Source of the DNA: Streptosporangium brasiliense
GTDB taxonomy: Bacteria; Actinomycetota; Actinomycetes; Streptosporangiales; Streptosporangiaceae
NCBI RefSeq assembly: GCF_030811595.1
Contig: NZ_JAUSRB010000002.1
Span: forward strand, 3,968,001-4,032,000
Direction of reading: 5' to 3'
DNA length: 64,000 nucleotides
Each line of letters opens with the position of its first letter. The stretch's first letter is position 1. Position numbers and translations under genes: made by a program. Of the stretch, positions 1 to 12,949 are shown piece after piece. The notes beneath the pieces were generated by a model. It worked only from the letters and a program-made list of their open reading frames with translations, did not search any database and was not told the DNA's origin.

Positions 1-777
1 ATGTCCGCCGGTGACACCAAGGAGTTCACCACCAACCTGGTCGGCGGCGAGAACGCCGGCGAGGAGGCCGTGGTCACCATCACCATCAAGAGCGTCAAGG
101 AGAAGGTCCTCCCCGAGCTCGACGATGAGTTCGCCCAGCTCGCCAGCGAGTTCGACACCCTCGACGAGCTCAAGGACAGCGTCCGCGAGCAGGCCCGCCG
201 CAACAAGCTGATCGAGCAGGTCGTCAAGGCCCGGGAGAACGCCCTGGAGGCGCTCCTCGCCAAGATCGACATCCCGCTGCCGGACAGCGCGTTCGAGCGC
301 GAGGTCGACAGCCGCAAGCACAACCTCGAGCACCAGATCGCCGAGAGTGGCCTGAGCAAGGAGGCGTTCTTCCGCCTCTACCAGACCACCGAGGAGGAGC
401 GCTTCGCCGAGTTCGACGAGAGCGCGGCCAAGGCGCTCAAGACCGGCTTCGTCCTCGACAAGATCGTCAAGTCCGAGGAGCTCGGCGTCAGCGAGCAGGA
501 GCTGACCAACTTCGTGGTGCAGCGCGCCATGCAGATGAACGTCGCCCCGAACACCCTCGCCCAGCACCTCGCCGACAGCGACCAGCTCACGCTGGCCATG
601 GTCGAGATCGTCCGCGACAAGGCCAAGAGCCTCATCGGCGACGCGGCCAAGGTGACCGACGAGGCCGGCAACGAGGTGGACCTCAAGGCCATCTACACCG
701 AGATCAACGGTGAGCAGCCCGCGGAGGAGGCGGCTGACGAGCCCGCCGAGGCCGAGGCCGAGGCTGAGGCCAAGTAG
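1..777 (+). CDS. tig: Trigger factor, C-terminal part (5' end outside window)
   Basis: Ribosome-associated folding chaperone and peptidyl-prolyl isomerase. What is visible is the end of the PPIase domain (FTTNLVGGENAGEEA, then a VTIKSVKEKVLPELDDEFAQ stretch typical of the junction), followed by the helical C-terminal substrate-binding domain and an acidic Ala/Glu-rich tail ending EAEAEAK. Only about 258 residues are present against roughly 450 for the family, so the ATG at base 1 is an internal Met and the gene begins upstream. A strong hairpin 20 nt after the stop separates it from clpP1. The acidic tail is usual in actinobacterial homologues. Confidence 0.93.
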   Translation: MSAGDTKEFTTNLVGGENAGEEAVVTITIKSVKEKVLPELDDEFAQLASEFDTLDELKDSVREQARRNKLIEQVVKARENALEALLAKIDIPLPDSAFEREVDSRKHNLEHQIAESGLSKEAFFRLYQTTEEERFAEFDESAAKALKTGFVLDKIVKSEELGVSEQELTNFVVQRAMQMNVAPNTLAQHLADSDQLTLAMVEIVRDKAKSLIGDAAKVTDEAGNEVDLKAIYTEINGEQPAEEAADEPAEAEAEAEAK

Positions 778-796
778 GCCCCGCCACGACGCACCC

Positions 797-833
797 GACG
801 CCCCCCGCCGTGCCCGGCACGGCGGGGGGCGTC
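797..833 (+). terminator. Hairpin terminator after tig
   Basis: Near-perfect inverted repeat: GACGCCCCCCGCCGTGCC pairs with GGCACGGCGGGGGGCGTC around a tiny loop. No U-tract follows, as is common in high-GC actinobacteria. It lies 20 nt after the tig stop. Confidence 0.7.
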
Positions 834-1229
834 CGGCGTCTCCGGCCCCCGCCGCACCTCGGGGACCGGTCAGGGGCGAGCGATTCCCTGGACGGTCCTG
901 AGGGCTCCTCCGCTCCCGGCCCGGCGAGCCGCGGTCCGGACCGGGCGAGCGCCGCCGTCCGGGCCGGGTGTGCCGCGGTCCCGGCCGGAGCGAGGGCCCC
1001 GGCCGCCGCCGCGGAGGGAGCGGGAGCCGGCCGGACGCCTCCGGCCCGGTCCTCCCCGAGGCCGCGTGCCCCCCGGCCACACCCCTACAGGGCCGTACGG
1101 CACCCCCTGGACCGGTCTTCACGGGGCCGCGGCACGGGGGCCGGACCGGTGTCGACACGCTGGGGGTCACGGGCGGAAACTGGATCCGAGGGGCCGCGGG
1201 AAAGAGTCCGATACGGGGTGATGAGCATG

Positions 1230-1243
1230 CGCCGTCAGCGAAC
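1230..1243 (-). promoter_or_regulatory. ClgR-type operator upstream of clpP1P2
   Basis: CGC-CGTCA-GCGAAC on the plus strand is the reverse complement of GTTCGC-N5-GCG, the published binding motif of ClgR, the activator of clpP1P2 in Streptomyces. It is centred about 57 bp before the start implied by the TAAGGT -10 box at 1282-1287. That -10 has no good -35, as expected for an activated promoter. The match is seen directly; the function is inferred from the family. Confidence 0.7.
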
Positions 1244-1281
1244 AGCACGTGGAGGGGGCATGTCCGGTAGGCGGCGCGCGT

Positions 1282-1287
1282 TAAGGT
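1282..1287 (+). promoter_or_regulatory. Candidate -10 box of clpP1P2
   Basis: TAAGGT lies 45 nt before the clpP1 GTG. The segment 18 bp upstream (GCATGT) is a poor -35. Together with the ClgR box this looks like an activator-dependent promoter. Confidence 0.45.
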
Positions 1288-1331
1288 CACAAGCAAAGCC
1301 AATCGATTACGACGCATCGGAAGGTGACGCT

Positions 1332-1976
1332 GTGACCAGCCCGCCGACCTTCTACCAGCCGACCGGCTCCGGGCCCGAGTCGATGAGCCAGTCGAACGGC
1401 TCGTTCAGGCTCGAAGACCAGCTCTACCAGCGGCTGCTGCGTGAGCGCATCATCGTGCTGGGCACTCAGGTCAACGACGAGATCGCCAACCGAATCTGCG
1501 CCGAGCTGCTCCTGCTCGCCGCGGACGATCCCGACCGGGACATCTGGCTCTACATCAACTCGCCAGGCGGATCAGTGACCGCTGGCATGGCGATTTACGA
1601 CATGATGGAATACGTGCCGAACAACGTGTGCACGGTCGCGATGGGCCTGGCCGCTTCCATGGGCCAGTTCCTCCTCTGCGCTGGCGCACAGGGCAAGCGT
1701 TACGCCCTGCCGCACGCCCGCATCATGATGCACCAGCCGTCCGGAGGCATCGGCGGCACCGCCGCCGACATCGCCATCCAGGCGGAGCAGATGCTCTACG
1801 TCAAAAAGACCCTTGCCGAGCGCATCGCCTTCCACACCGGTCAGAGTTTGGACCAGATCGAGGCCGACTCCGACCGCGACCGCTGGTTCACGGCCGAGGA
1901 GGCCAAGGACTACGGTTTCATCGACCAGGTCGTGCGCAGCGCTCGACAGGTGCCCTCCTCGGGCGCCGTCTCCTGA
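1332..1976 (+). CDS. clpP1: ATP-dependent Clp protease proteolytic subunit ClpP1
   Basis: Serine peptidase subunit of the cytosolic Clp protease, working with ClpX/ClpC unfoldases. The catalytic triad is Ser109 (GLAASMGQ), His134 (MMHQPSGG) and Asp183 (DRDRWF), and YINSPGGSVTAG forms the oxyanion strand. The GTG at 1332 is chosen because GGAAGG lies 7 nt upstream; it gives 214 residues, about the family length. An ATG at 1383 is possible but has no Shine-Dalgarno sequence. The open frame runs far upstream only through GC bias. It is followed 11 nt later by clpP2, so the two are co-expressed, as in all actinobacteria with a hetero-oligomeric ClpP1P2. Confidence 0.95.
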   Translation: MTSPPTFYQPTGSGPESMSQSNGSFRLEDQLYQRLLRERIIVLGTQVNDEIANRICAELLLLAADDPDRDIWLYINSPGGSVTAGMAIYDMMEYVPNNVCTVAMGLAASMGQFLLCAGAQGKRYALPHARIMMHQPSGGIGGTAADIAIQAEQMLYVKKTLAERIAFHTGQSLDQIEADSDRDRWFTAEEAKDYGFIDQVVRSARQVPSSGAVS

Positions 1977-1987
1977 AAGGGCACAAG

Positions 1988-2632
1988 GTGAGTGAGTTGA
2001 TCCGGCCGGGAGACATCAACGGCCGTTACGTTCTTCCGTCCTTCACCGAACGCACGTCGTACGGCATGCGGGAGATGAACCCGTATGCCAAGCTGTTCGA
2101 GGACCGCATCATCTTCCTCGGCGTGCAGGTCGACGACGCTTCGGCCAACGACGTCATGGCGCAGCTGCTGACGCTCGAGTCGCTCGACCCCGACCGTGAC
2201 ATCAGCATCTACATCAACTCGCCGGGCGGTTCGTTCACCGCCATGACGGCGATCTACGACACGATGCAGTTCGTCCGTCCGGAGATCCAGACGGTCTGCC
2301 TGGGACAGGCGGCGTCCGCCGCGGCGGTGCTGCTGGCCGGCGGCACGCCGGGCAAGCGCTTCGCCCTGCCGAACGCCCGCATCCTGATCCACCAGCCCTC
2401 CACCGAGGGCGGCGGCCAGGGCAGCGACATCGAGATCCAGGCGCGGGAGATCCTGCGGATGCGCTCGCAGCTCGAGTCGATCCTGGCCCAGCACTCGGGC
2501 AAGGACCCCGACGCGATCCGCAAGGACATCGAGCGCGACAAGATCCTCAATTCTGAGGAGGCGAAGGCGTACGGGCTGATCGACGACATCATCCCGTCCC
2601 GCAAGAAGCTCGCCAAGGCCATAGCCTCTTAA
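1988..2632 (+). CDS. clpP2: ATP-dependent Clp protease proteolytic subunit ClpP2
   Basis: Second ClpP subunit, paralogue of the preceding gene. The triad is Ser110 (GQAASAAAV), His135 (LIHQPSTEG) and Asp184 (IERDKIL). The GTG start at 1988 has GAAAGG 7 nt upstream and gives 214 residues; 11 nt separate it from clpP1. In Streptomyces and Mycobacterium, ClpP1 and ClpP2 form mixed tetradecamers; that this also holds here is inference from the intact triads and tandem layout. A strong hairpin follows the TAA stop, so clpX is probably transcribed mainly on its own. Confidence 0.95.
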   Translation: MSELIRPGDINGRYVLPSFTERTSYGMREMNPYAKLFEDRIIFLGVQVDDASANDVMAQLLTLESLDPDRDISIYINSPGGSFTAMTAIYDTMQFVRPEIQTVCLGQAASAAAVLLAGGTPGKRFALPNARILIHQPSTEGGGQGSDIEIQAREILRMRSQLESILAQHSGKDPDAIRKDIERDKILNSEEAKAYGLIDDIIPSRKKLAKAIAS

Positions 2633-2643
2633 TGAGCCGTATC

Positions 2644-2680
2644 GCACCGGAACGGTGCCCAATTGGGCACGTTCCGGTGC
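2644..2680 (+). terminator. Hairpin terminator after clpP2
   Basis: GCACCGGAAC-g-GTGCCC, loop AATT, then GGGCAC-GTTCCGGTGC: a 16-bp stem with one bulged G, 11 nt after the clpP2 stop. Confidence 0.75.
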
Positions 2681-2825
2681 GACTCGCCGCTAGGGGGCTC
2701 ACTGAGGGCTCAGAAGACGGTAACGTCGAAACCTGAGCGGGATGACTTTCCGCACCGGGTATCGGACCGGTCGGAAGAAACGGACCGCGGCAGCCAGGGC
2801 GGTCCCACGCAAAGGAGTATCTGGG

Positions 2826-4106
2826 GTGGCACGCATCGGCGACGGGGGAGACCTGCTGAAGTGCTCTTTCTGCGGGAAGAGCCAGAAGCAAGTCAAGAAG
2901 CTCATCGCCGGGCCCGGCGTATACATCTGCGATGAGTGCATCGATCTCTGCAACGAGATCATCGAAGAGGAGCTCAGCGAATCCTCCGAGCTCAAGTGGG
3001 ACAGTCTGCCGAAGCCGAGGGAGATCTACGAGTTCCTCGACGCCTACGTCATCGGTCAGGACCAGGCGAAGAAGGCTCTCTCGGTGGCGGTGTACAACCA
3101 CTACAAGCGGGTGCAGTCCGGTGAGCGCGGGCGTGACGACGGCCTCGAACTGGCCAAGTCCAACATCCTGCTCCTGGGCCCGACGGGTTCCGGCAAGACA
3201 CTGCTCGCCCAGACGTTGGCGAAGATGCTGAACGTGCCGTTCGCCATCGCCGACGCCACCGCCCTGACGGAGGCGGGCTACGTGGGCGAGGACGTCGAGA
3301 ACATACTTCTCAAGCTGATCCAGGCCGCTGACTACGACGTCAAGAAGGCCGAGACCGGCATCATCTACATCGACGAGGTGGACAAGATCGCTCGCAAGAG
3401 CGAGAACCCCTCGATCACCAGGGACGTCTCCGGTGAGGGCGTGCAGCAGGCCCTGCTGAAGATACTGGAGGGCACCACGGCGAGCGTGCCGCCCCAGGGC
3501 GGGCGCAAACACCCTCACCAGGAGTTCATCCAGATCGACACCACCAACGTGCTCTTCATCTGCGGTGGTGCCTTCGCCGGCCTCGAAAAGATCATCGAGT
3601 CCCGGGTCGGCCGCAAGGGCATCGGCTTCAACGCCATCATCCACTCCAAGGAAGACGTCGACACCTCTGACATCTTCCGCGCCGTCATGCCCGAGGACCT
3701 GCTGAAGTTCGGCATGATCCCCGAGTTCGTCGGCCGGCTCCCGGTCATCACGAGCGTGCACAACCTCGACCGCGACGCGCTCATCCAGATCCTCACCGAG
3801 CCGCGCAACGCCCTGGTCAAGCAGTACCGCCGTCTGCTCGAACTGGACAACGTCGAGCTGGAGTTCACCGACGACGCTCTGGAGGCGATCGCCGACCAGG
3901 CGATCCTGCGCGGCACCGGCGCGCGTGGCCTGCGGGCCATCCTGGAGGAGGTCCTCCAGTCGGTGATGTACGAGGTGCCCTCCCGCCAGGATGTGGCGCG
4001 CGTCGTCATCACCCGCGAGTCGGTGCTCGAACACGTCAACCCGACGCTCGTGCCGCGCGACCAGCTCAACAAGCAGCAGCGGACGCCCCGGGAGAAGTCC
4101 GCCTGA
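2826..4106 (+). CDS. clpX: Clp protease ATP-binding subunit ClpX
   Basis: AAA+ unfoldase that feeds substrates to ClpP. The N-terminal zinc-binding domain has Cys13, Cys16, Cys35 and Cys38 (CSFC ... CDEC). Walker A is GPTGSGKT at 118-125 and Walker B is IIYIDEVDKI; the GYVGED pore loop and GEGVQQALLK follow. The GTG start at 2826 has AAAGGAG 8 nt upstream; ATGs further upstream lie in a non-conserved extension. At 426 residues it has the standard length. It sits downstream of clpP1P2 behind a terminator, and a strong hairpin follows the gene. Confidence 0.96.
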   Translation: MARIGDGGDLLKCSFCGKSQKQVKKLIAGPGVYICDECIDLCNEIIEEELSESSELKWDSLPKPREIYEFLDAYVIGQDQAKKALSVAVYNHYKRVQSGERGRDDGLELAKSNILLLGPTGSGKTLLAQTLAKMLNVPFAIADATALTEAGYVGEDVENILLKLIQAADYDVKKAETGIIYIDEVDKIARKSENPSITRDVSGEGVQQALLKILEGTTASVPPQGGRKHPHQEFIQIDTTNVLFICGGAFAGLEKIIESRVGRKGIGFNAIIHSKEDVDTSDIFRAVMPEDLLKFGMIPEFVGRLPVITSVHNLDRDALIQILTEPRNALVKQYRRLLELDNVELEFTDDALEAIADQAILRGTGARGLRAILEEVLQSVMYEVPSRQDVARVVITRESVLEHVNPTLVPRDQLNKQQRTPREKSA

Positions 4107-4120
4107 CCCGTCCGCACCTC

Positions 4121-4155
4121 CGGCGCCCCCGCAGAGAGTCTCTGCGGGGGCGCCG
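4121..4155 (+). terminator. Rho-independent terminator after clpX
   Basis: CGGCGCCCCCGCAGA pairs with TCTGCGGGGGCGCCG around a 5-nt loop and is followed by TCGTTT. Confidence 0.85.
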
Positions 4156-4312
4156 TCGTTTCCCGGCCCCGCCCGATGGAGCGACCGCCGGGGGCCGCCC
4201 GGCCGGACAGCAGCCGGACGCGGGTCAGGTGGTGGACCCGGGCGCCGGGGCGAGCTCCAGCCGCTCGGCCTCCAATCTTGCGGCCATGGGCCATCGACCA
4301 TCTGGACATCCC

Positions 4313-4318
4313 TAGAAT
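4313..4318 (+). promoter_or_regulatory. -10 box placing a leaderless valS start
   Basis: TAGAAT lies 8 nt before the valS GTG and no Shine-Dalgarno sequence is present. The expected transcription start therefore falls on or next to the start codon. No clear -35 is seen. Confidence 0.5.
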
Positions 4319-4326
4319 TGGACACC

Positions 4327-6903
4327 GTGACGACGCCAGAGCTGCCTACCCAGTACACCCCTGCCGACGTGGAGACCCGGAGCTACGAGCGCTGGGTGTC
4401 GGAGGGACACTTCGCCGCGGACCCGAGCAGCGAACGCGAGCCGTACAGCATCGTCCTGCCTCCGCCGAACGTGACCGGTGTCCTGCACATCGGCCACGCC
4501 CTCGACCACTCGATCCAGGACGCGCTGACCCGCCGCGCCCGCATGCGCGGTCAGGAGACGCTCTGGCTGCCGGGCATGGACCATGCCGGCATCGCCACCC
4601 AGAACGTCGTCGAGCGAGAGATCGCCAGGGACGGCCTGTCCCGCCACGACCTGGGCCGGGAGGCGTTCGTCGAGCGGGTGTGGCAGTGGAAGGAGGAGTC
4701 CGGCGGCCGGATCCTCGGCCAGATGAGGAAGCTCGGCGACGGCGTCGACTGGTCGCGCGAGCGCTTCACCATGGACCCCGGGCTCTCCCGCGCCGTCCAG
4801 ACGATCTTCAAGAAGCTCTTCGACGACGGGCTCATCTACCGCGCCGAGCGCATCATCAACTGGTGCCCGCGCTGCCTGACCGCCCTGTCGGACATCGAGG
4901 TGGAGCACAGCGAGGACGAGGGTGAGCTCGTCTCGATCCGCTACGGCGAGGGAGAAGACTCCATCGTCGTCGCGACCACCCGCGCCGAGACCATGCTCGG
5001 TGACACCGCCGTGGCCGTGCACCCGTCCGACGAGCGCTACGCGCACCTCGTCGGACGCGAGGTGGAGCTCCCGCTCACCGGGCGCCGGATCCCGGTCGTG
5101 GCCGACGAGCACGTCGACCCCGCCTTCGGCACCGGTGCGGTCAAGGTCACCCCGGCGCACGACCCGAACGACTTCGAGATCGGCCGCCGCCACTCGCTTC
5201 CGGCGATCGCGGTCATGGACGAGCGCGGTGTGATCACCGCGCACGGCCCGTTCCAGGGGCTCGACCGTTTCGAGGCCCGGCCCGCGGTCGTGGCCGCCCT
5301 GCGCCAGCAGGGCCGCATCGTCGCCGAGAAGCGGCCCTACCTCCACTCGGTCGGCCACTGCTCGCGCTGCAAGACCGTGGTGGAGCCCCGCCTGTCGCTC
5401 CAGTGGTTCGTCAACGTCTCCCCGCTGGCCAAGGCCGCCGGTGACGCGGTCCGCGACGGCCAGACGAAGATCCATCCGCCGGAGCTGGCCAAGCGCTACT
5501 TCGACTGGGTCGACGACATGCACGACTGGTGCATCTCGCGGCAGCTGTGGTGGGGTCACCGGATCCCGGTCTGGTACGGCCCGGCCGGCGAGGTCGTCTG
5601 CGTCGGCCCGGACGAGGAGCCGCCCGCCGGCTACGTCCAGGACCCGGACGTCCTCGACACCTGGTTCTCCTCCGGACTGTGGCCGTTCTCCACCCTGGGC
5701 TGGCCGGACGAGACGCCCGAGCTGGCCAAGTTCTACCCGACCTCCGTCCTGGTCACCGGCTACGACATCCTGTTCTTCTGGGTGGCCCGGATGATGATGT
5801 TCGGCCTCTACGCCATGGACGGCCGGCCTCCCTTCCGGACCGTGGCCCTGCACGGCATGGTCCGCGACCAGTACGGCAAGAAGATGTCGAAGTCGTTCGG
5901 CAACGTGGTGGACCCGCTCGACTGGGTCGAGCGCTTCGGCGCCGACGCGACCCGCTTCACGCTGCTGCGCGGTGCCAACCCCGGCTCCGACGTGGCGATC
6001 AGTGAGGAGTGGGCCGGAGGCTCCCGCAACTTCTGCAACAAGATCTGGAACGCCACCCGGTTCGCGCTGATGAACGGCGCGGCGGTCGGCGAGCTCCCGG
6101 TCGAGGAACTGACCGCGGCCGACCGGTGGATCCTCTCCCGGCTCCAGGAGATCGTCGCGTCGGTGGACGCGGCCTTCGAGGAGTTCGAGTTCGCCAAGAT
6201 CTCAGACCTGCTCTACCACTTCGCCTGGGACGAGGTCTGCGACTGGTACGTGGAGCTCGCCAAGATCCAGATAGCCTCGGGGCAGGAGCACACCCGGCTC
6301 GTGCTGGGCCACGTCTTCGACTCTCTCCTGCGGCTGCTCCACCCGCTGGTGCCGTTCGTCACCGAAGAGCTGTGGCGGGCGGTCACGGGAGGCGAGTCGA
6401 TCGTGGTCGCGCCGTGGCCGGTGGTCCAGGAGTCGCTGCGCGACGCCGCCGCCGAGGAGGAGATCCTCGCGGTCCAGGGCCTGGTGACCGAGGTCCGCAG
6501 GTTCCGTTCCGACCAGGGCCTCAAGCCTGGTCAGCGGGTCGCCGCCCGCCTGTCGCTCGCCGGTACGGCTCTCGCCCCGCACGAGGGGGCGGTCCGGTCG
6601 CTCCTCCGGCTCGACCAGCCGTCGGAGTCCTTCGCGGCCACGGCCCGCCTCGACGTCGGCGGGATCGTCGTGGAGATCGACACCGCGGGCACGATCGACG
6701 TTGCCGCCGAGCGCAAGCGCCTGGAGAAGGATCTCGCCGTGGCGCAGAAGGAGGCCGCGCAGGTGGCGGCCAAACTCGGCAACGAGCAGTTCATGTCGAA
6801 GGCGCCTGACGACGTGGTGGCCAAGGTCCGGGCCCGGGCGGCCCAGGCCGACCAGGACATCACGCGGTTGGCCGCGCAGCTGGCGGCGCTCCCCGCCGGC
6901 TGA
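4327..6903 (+). CDS. valS: Valyl-tRNA synthetase
   Basis: Class Ia aminoacyl-tRNA synthetase charging tRNA-Val with valine. The HIGH signature is H54-I-G-H57 in GVLHIGHALDH and the KMSKS loop is residues 519-523. The CP1 editing domain is recognisable (ATTRAETMLGDTAVAVHP; TPAHDPNDFEIG). The anticodon-binding domain is followed by a C-terminal coiled coil (AAERKRLEKDLAVAQKEAAQ), characteristic of ValRS rather than IleRS/LeuRS. The GTG at 4327 gives 858 residues, a normal length. There is no Shine-Dalgarno sequence, but a TAGAAT box suggests a leaderless mRNA. No T-box leader fits in the 220-bp gap. Confidence 0.96.
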   Translation: MTTPELPTQYTPADVETRSYERWVSEGHFAADPSSEREPYSIVLPPPNVTGVLHIGHALDHSIQDALTRRARMRGQETLWLPGMDHAGIATQNVVEREIARDGLSRHDLGREAFVERVWQWKEESGGRILGQMRKLGDGVDWSRERFTMDPGLSRAVQTIFKKLFDDGLIYRAERIINWCPRCLTALSDIEVEHSEDEGELVSIRYGEGEDSIVVATTRAETMLGDTAVAVHPSDERYAHLVGREVELPLTGRRIPVVADEHVDPAFGTGAVKVTPAHDPNDFEIGRRHSLPAIAVMDERGVITAHGPFQGLDRFEARPAVVAALRQQGRIVAEKRPYLHSVGHCSRCKTVVEPRLSLQWFVNVSPLAKAAGDAVRDGQTKIHPPELAKRYFDWVDDMHDWCISRQLWWGHRIPVWYGPAGEVVCVGPDEEPPAGYVQDPDVLDTWFSSGLWPFSTLGWPDETPELAKFYPTSVLVTGYDILFFWVARMMMFGLYAMDGRPPFRTVALHGMVRDQYGKKMSKSFGNVVDPLDWVERFGADATRFTLLRGANPGSDVAISEEWAGGSRNFCNKIWNATRFALMNGAAVGELPVEELTAADRWILSRLQEIVASVDAAFEEFEFAKISDLLYHFAWDEVCDWYVELAKIQIASGQEHTRLVLGHVFDSLLRLLHPLVPFVTEELWRAVTGGESIVVAPWPVVQESLRDAAAEEEILAVQGLVTEVRRFRSDQGLKPGQRVAARLSLAGTALAPHEGAVRSLLRLDQPSESFAATARLDVGGIVVEIDTAGTIDVAAERKRLEKDLAVAQKEAAQVAAKLGNEQFMSKAPDDVVAKVRARAAQADQDITRLAAQLAALPAG

Positions 6904-6995
6904 ACAGGTCGCCTGCGACGCGGCGGGGGCGTCCGCACGGCTGAGCAGGCATCTGAAGTGCGTCTGAGCCGCATCGCGGGCGCAGGGTCGGACCA

Positions 6996-7026
6996 GTGAG
7001 CCCGGAGCCGGTGGCTCCGGGCTCAC
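6996..7026 (+). terminator. Terminator after valS
   Basis: GTGAGCCCGGAGCC, a 3-nt loop, then GGCTCCGGGCTCAC, followed by GCGTTT. Confidence 0.85.
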
Positions 7027-7176
7027 GCGTTTGAAGGTCCCTGACCCAGGGAAGACCTAGTTGTTACCGCGATGTGGGTCATGAGAACCCAGGCGGACTG
7101 CTAGAGTTCTTCAGGCAGGGCGAGCTCCTGCACCCCCCTCTGAACTGAAACCGATAATCCGGACCTGTCCGCACGA

Positions 7177-7206
7177 TTGGACAAGAGCTGGATGTCGGAG
7201 TAAGTT
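7177..7206 (+). promoter_or_regulatory. rrn promoter, upstream candidate
   Basis: -35 TTGGAC (7177-7182), 18-bp spacer, -10 TAAGTT (7201-7206). Tandem promoters before rrn operons are usual in actinobacteria. Confidence 0.5.
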
Positions 7207-7288
7207 AGAAGGGTTGCTCCGGAAGCGGAGTGGTCGACATCCTAGCGGGTTCGGCGGGTCTGGAACGGCTGACGCGGAAAGCGACAGT

Positions 7289-7318
7289 TTGACACAGACC
7301 GGGCGGGCCTGATAAGAT
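7289..7318 (+). promoter_or_regulatory. rrn promoter, main candidate
   Basis: Perfect -35 TTGACA (7289-7294), 18-bp spacer, -10 TAAGAT (7313-7318), about 215 bp before mature 16S. It is the best vegetative-sigma promoter in the window. Confidence 0.8.
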
Positions 7319-7385
7319 GGAAAAGCGGAATGGAACGCCCCGGAGCCGGGACCATGGTCACGGTGACGGAGAACGCGTCCGTTTC

Positions 7386-7404
7386 TTGAGAACTCAACAG
7401 TGTG
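7386..7404 (+). promoter_or_regulatory. Conserved rRNA leader element
   Basis: TTGAGAACTCAACAGTGTG resembles the leader element conserved before 16S in many actinobacteria and linked to antitermination/processing. A related sequence (TTTGAGATTTGCATAGTGG) lies before 23S at about 9438-9456. Confidence 0.55.
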
Positions 7405-7533
7405 TTAAAAGCCAGTGCATGAAGCACAACCCCGTCCCACCCACGTGTGTGGGAGGACGGATTCCTTTGGTTGATGACACCGCCACCTTTGCCGGTGGTG
7501 GGTGCTTTCAGCCGGGAGCAACTCTGTAGACAT

Positions 7534-12595
<5,062 letters not shown>

Positions 12596-12671
12596 AAAGC
12601 ATATTCTTGGTCACTGCAGCGCTTTGGTCCCTTCGCCGGGTCCGGAGCAGCGCGTGATCAGGGTTGTTGCC

Positions 12672-12685
12672 CGCGTCCACTATGC
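12672..12685 (+). other. 23S processing stem, 3' arm
   Basis: CGCGTCCACTATGC is the exact reverse complement of 9447-9460. It lies in the 23S-5S spacer, which carries no tRNA. Confidence 0.8.
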
Positions 12686-12737
12686 GATTCTGAAACAGCG
12701 AACACCGCGACACGTGTGTGTTTGACAGTTTCATAGT

Positions 12738-12855
12738 GTTACGGCGGTTATGGCGAAGGGGAAACACCCGGTTACATTCCGAACCCGGAAGTTAAGCTCT
12801 TCAGCGCCGATGGTACTGCACCGGGGACGGTGTGGGAGAGTAGGTCGCCGCCGGA
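12738..12855 (+). rRNA. rrf: 5S ribosomal RNA
   Basis: About 118 nt. GTTACGGCGG at the 5' end pairs with CCGCCGGAC at the 3' end. The internal signatures CCCGGTTACATTCCGAACCCG and GATGGTACTGC are standard for actinobacterial 5S. Confidence 0.95.
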
Positions 12856-12869
12856 CAATCATTCAGGTT

Positions 12870-12897
12870 AGGCCACCCCTTCGGGGGTGGCCTTTCC
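12870..12897 (+). terminator. rrn operon terminator
   Basis: AGGCCACCCC-TTCG-GGGGTGGCCT followed by TTCC: a 10-bp stem with a UUCG tetraloop, 15 nt after 5S. Confidence 0.9.
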
Positions 12898-12949
12898 TGC
12901 GTTCCGGGGCTGTGAGGAGGACCGCCCGCGAGGTCAGTAGGCTTGGGAC

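Larger units (their letters stand above)
778..1331. other. Intergenic region tig-clpP1 (554 bp)
   Basis: No convincing gene. It holds a terminator-like hairpin (797-833), about 380 bp of extremely GC-rich sequence in which every frame is open by composition only, a ClgR-type operator (1230-1243), a TAAGGT -10 candidate (1282-1287) and the clpP1 ribosome binding site GGAAGG (1319-1324). Confidence 0.7.
6904..7533. other. rrn promoter and leader region (630 bp)
   Basis: No protein gene. In order: the valS terminator (6996-7026), at least two promoter-like sequences (7177-7206 and 7289-7318), a conserved leader element (7386-7404), then GC-rich hairpins immediately before 16S (such as GTCCCACCCA-loop-TGGGAGGAC near 7425-7455) that probably take part in pre-rRNA processing. 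Confidence 0.75.

Noticed and set aside
810..1331. N-terminal extension of ClpP1
   Set aside because: In-frame only through GC bias; the GTG at 1332 has a good Shine-Dalgarno sequence and family length.
4107..4326. T-box leader for valS
   Set aside because: No specifier stem or antiterminator-like sequence; the gap holds a terminator and a -10 box adjacent to the start codon.
2589..4358. Long minus-strand open frame opposite clpX
   Set aside because: Composition shadow of clpX; no start signals or recognisable domains.
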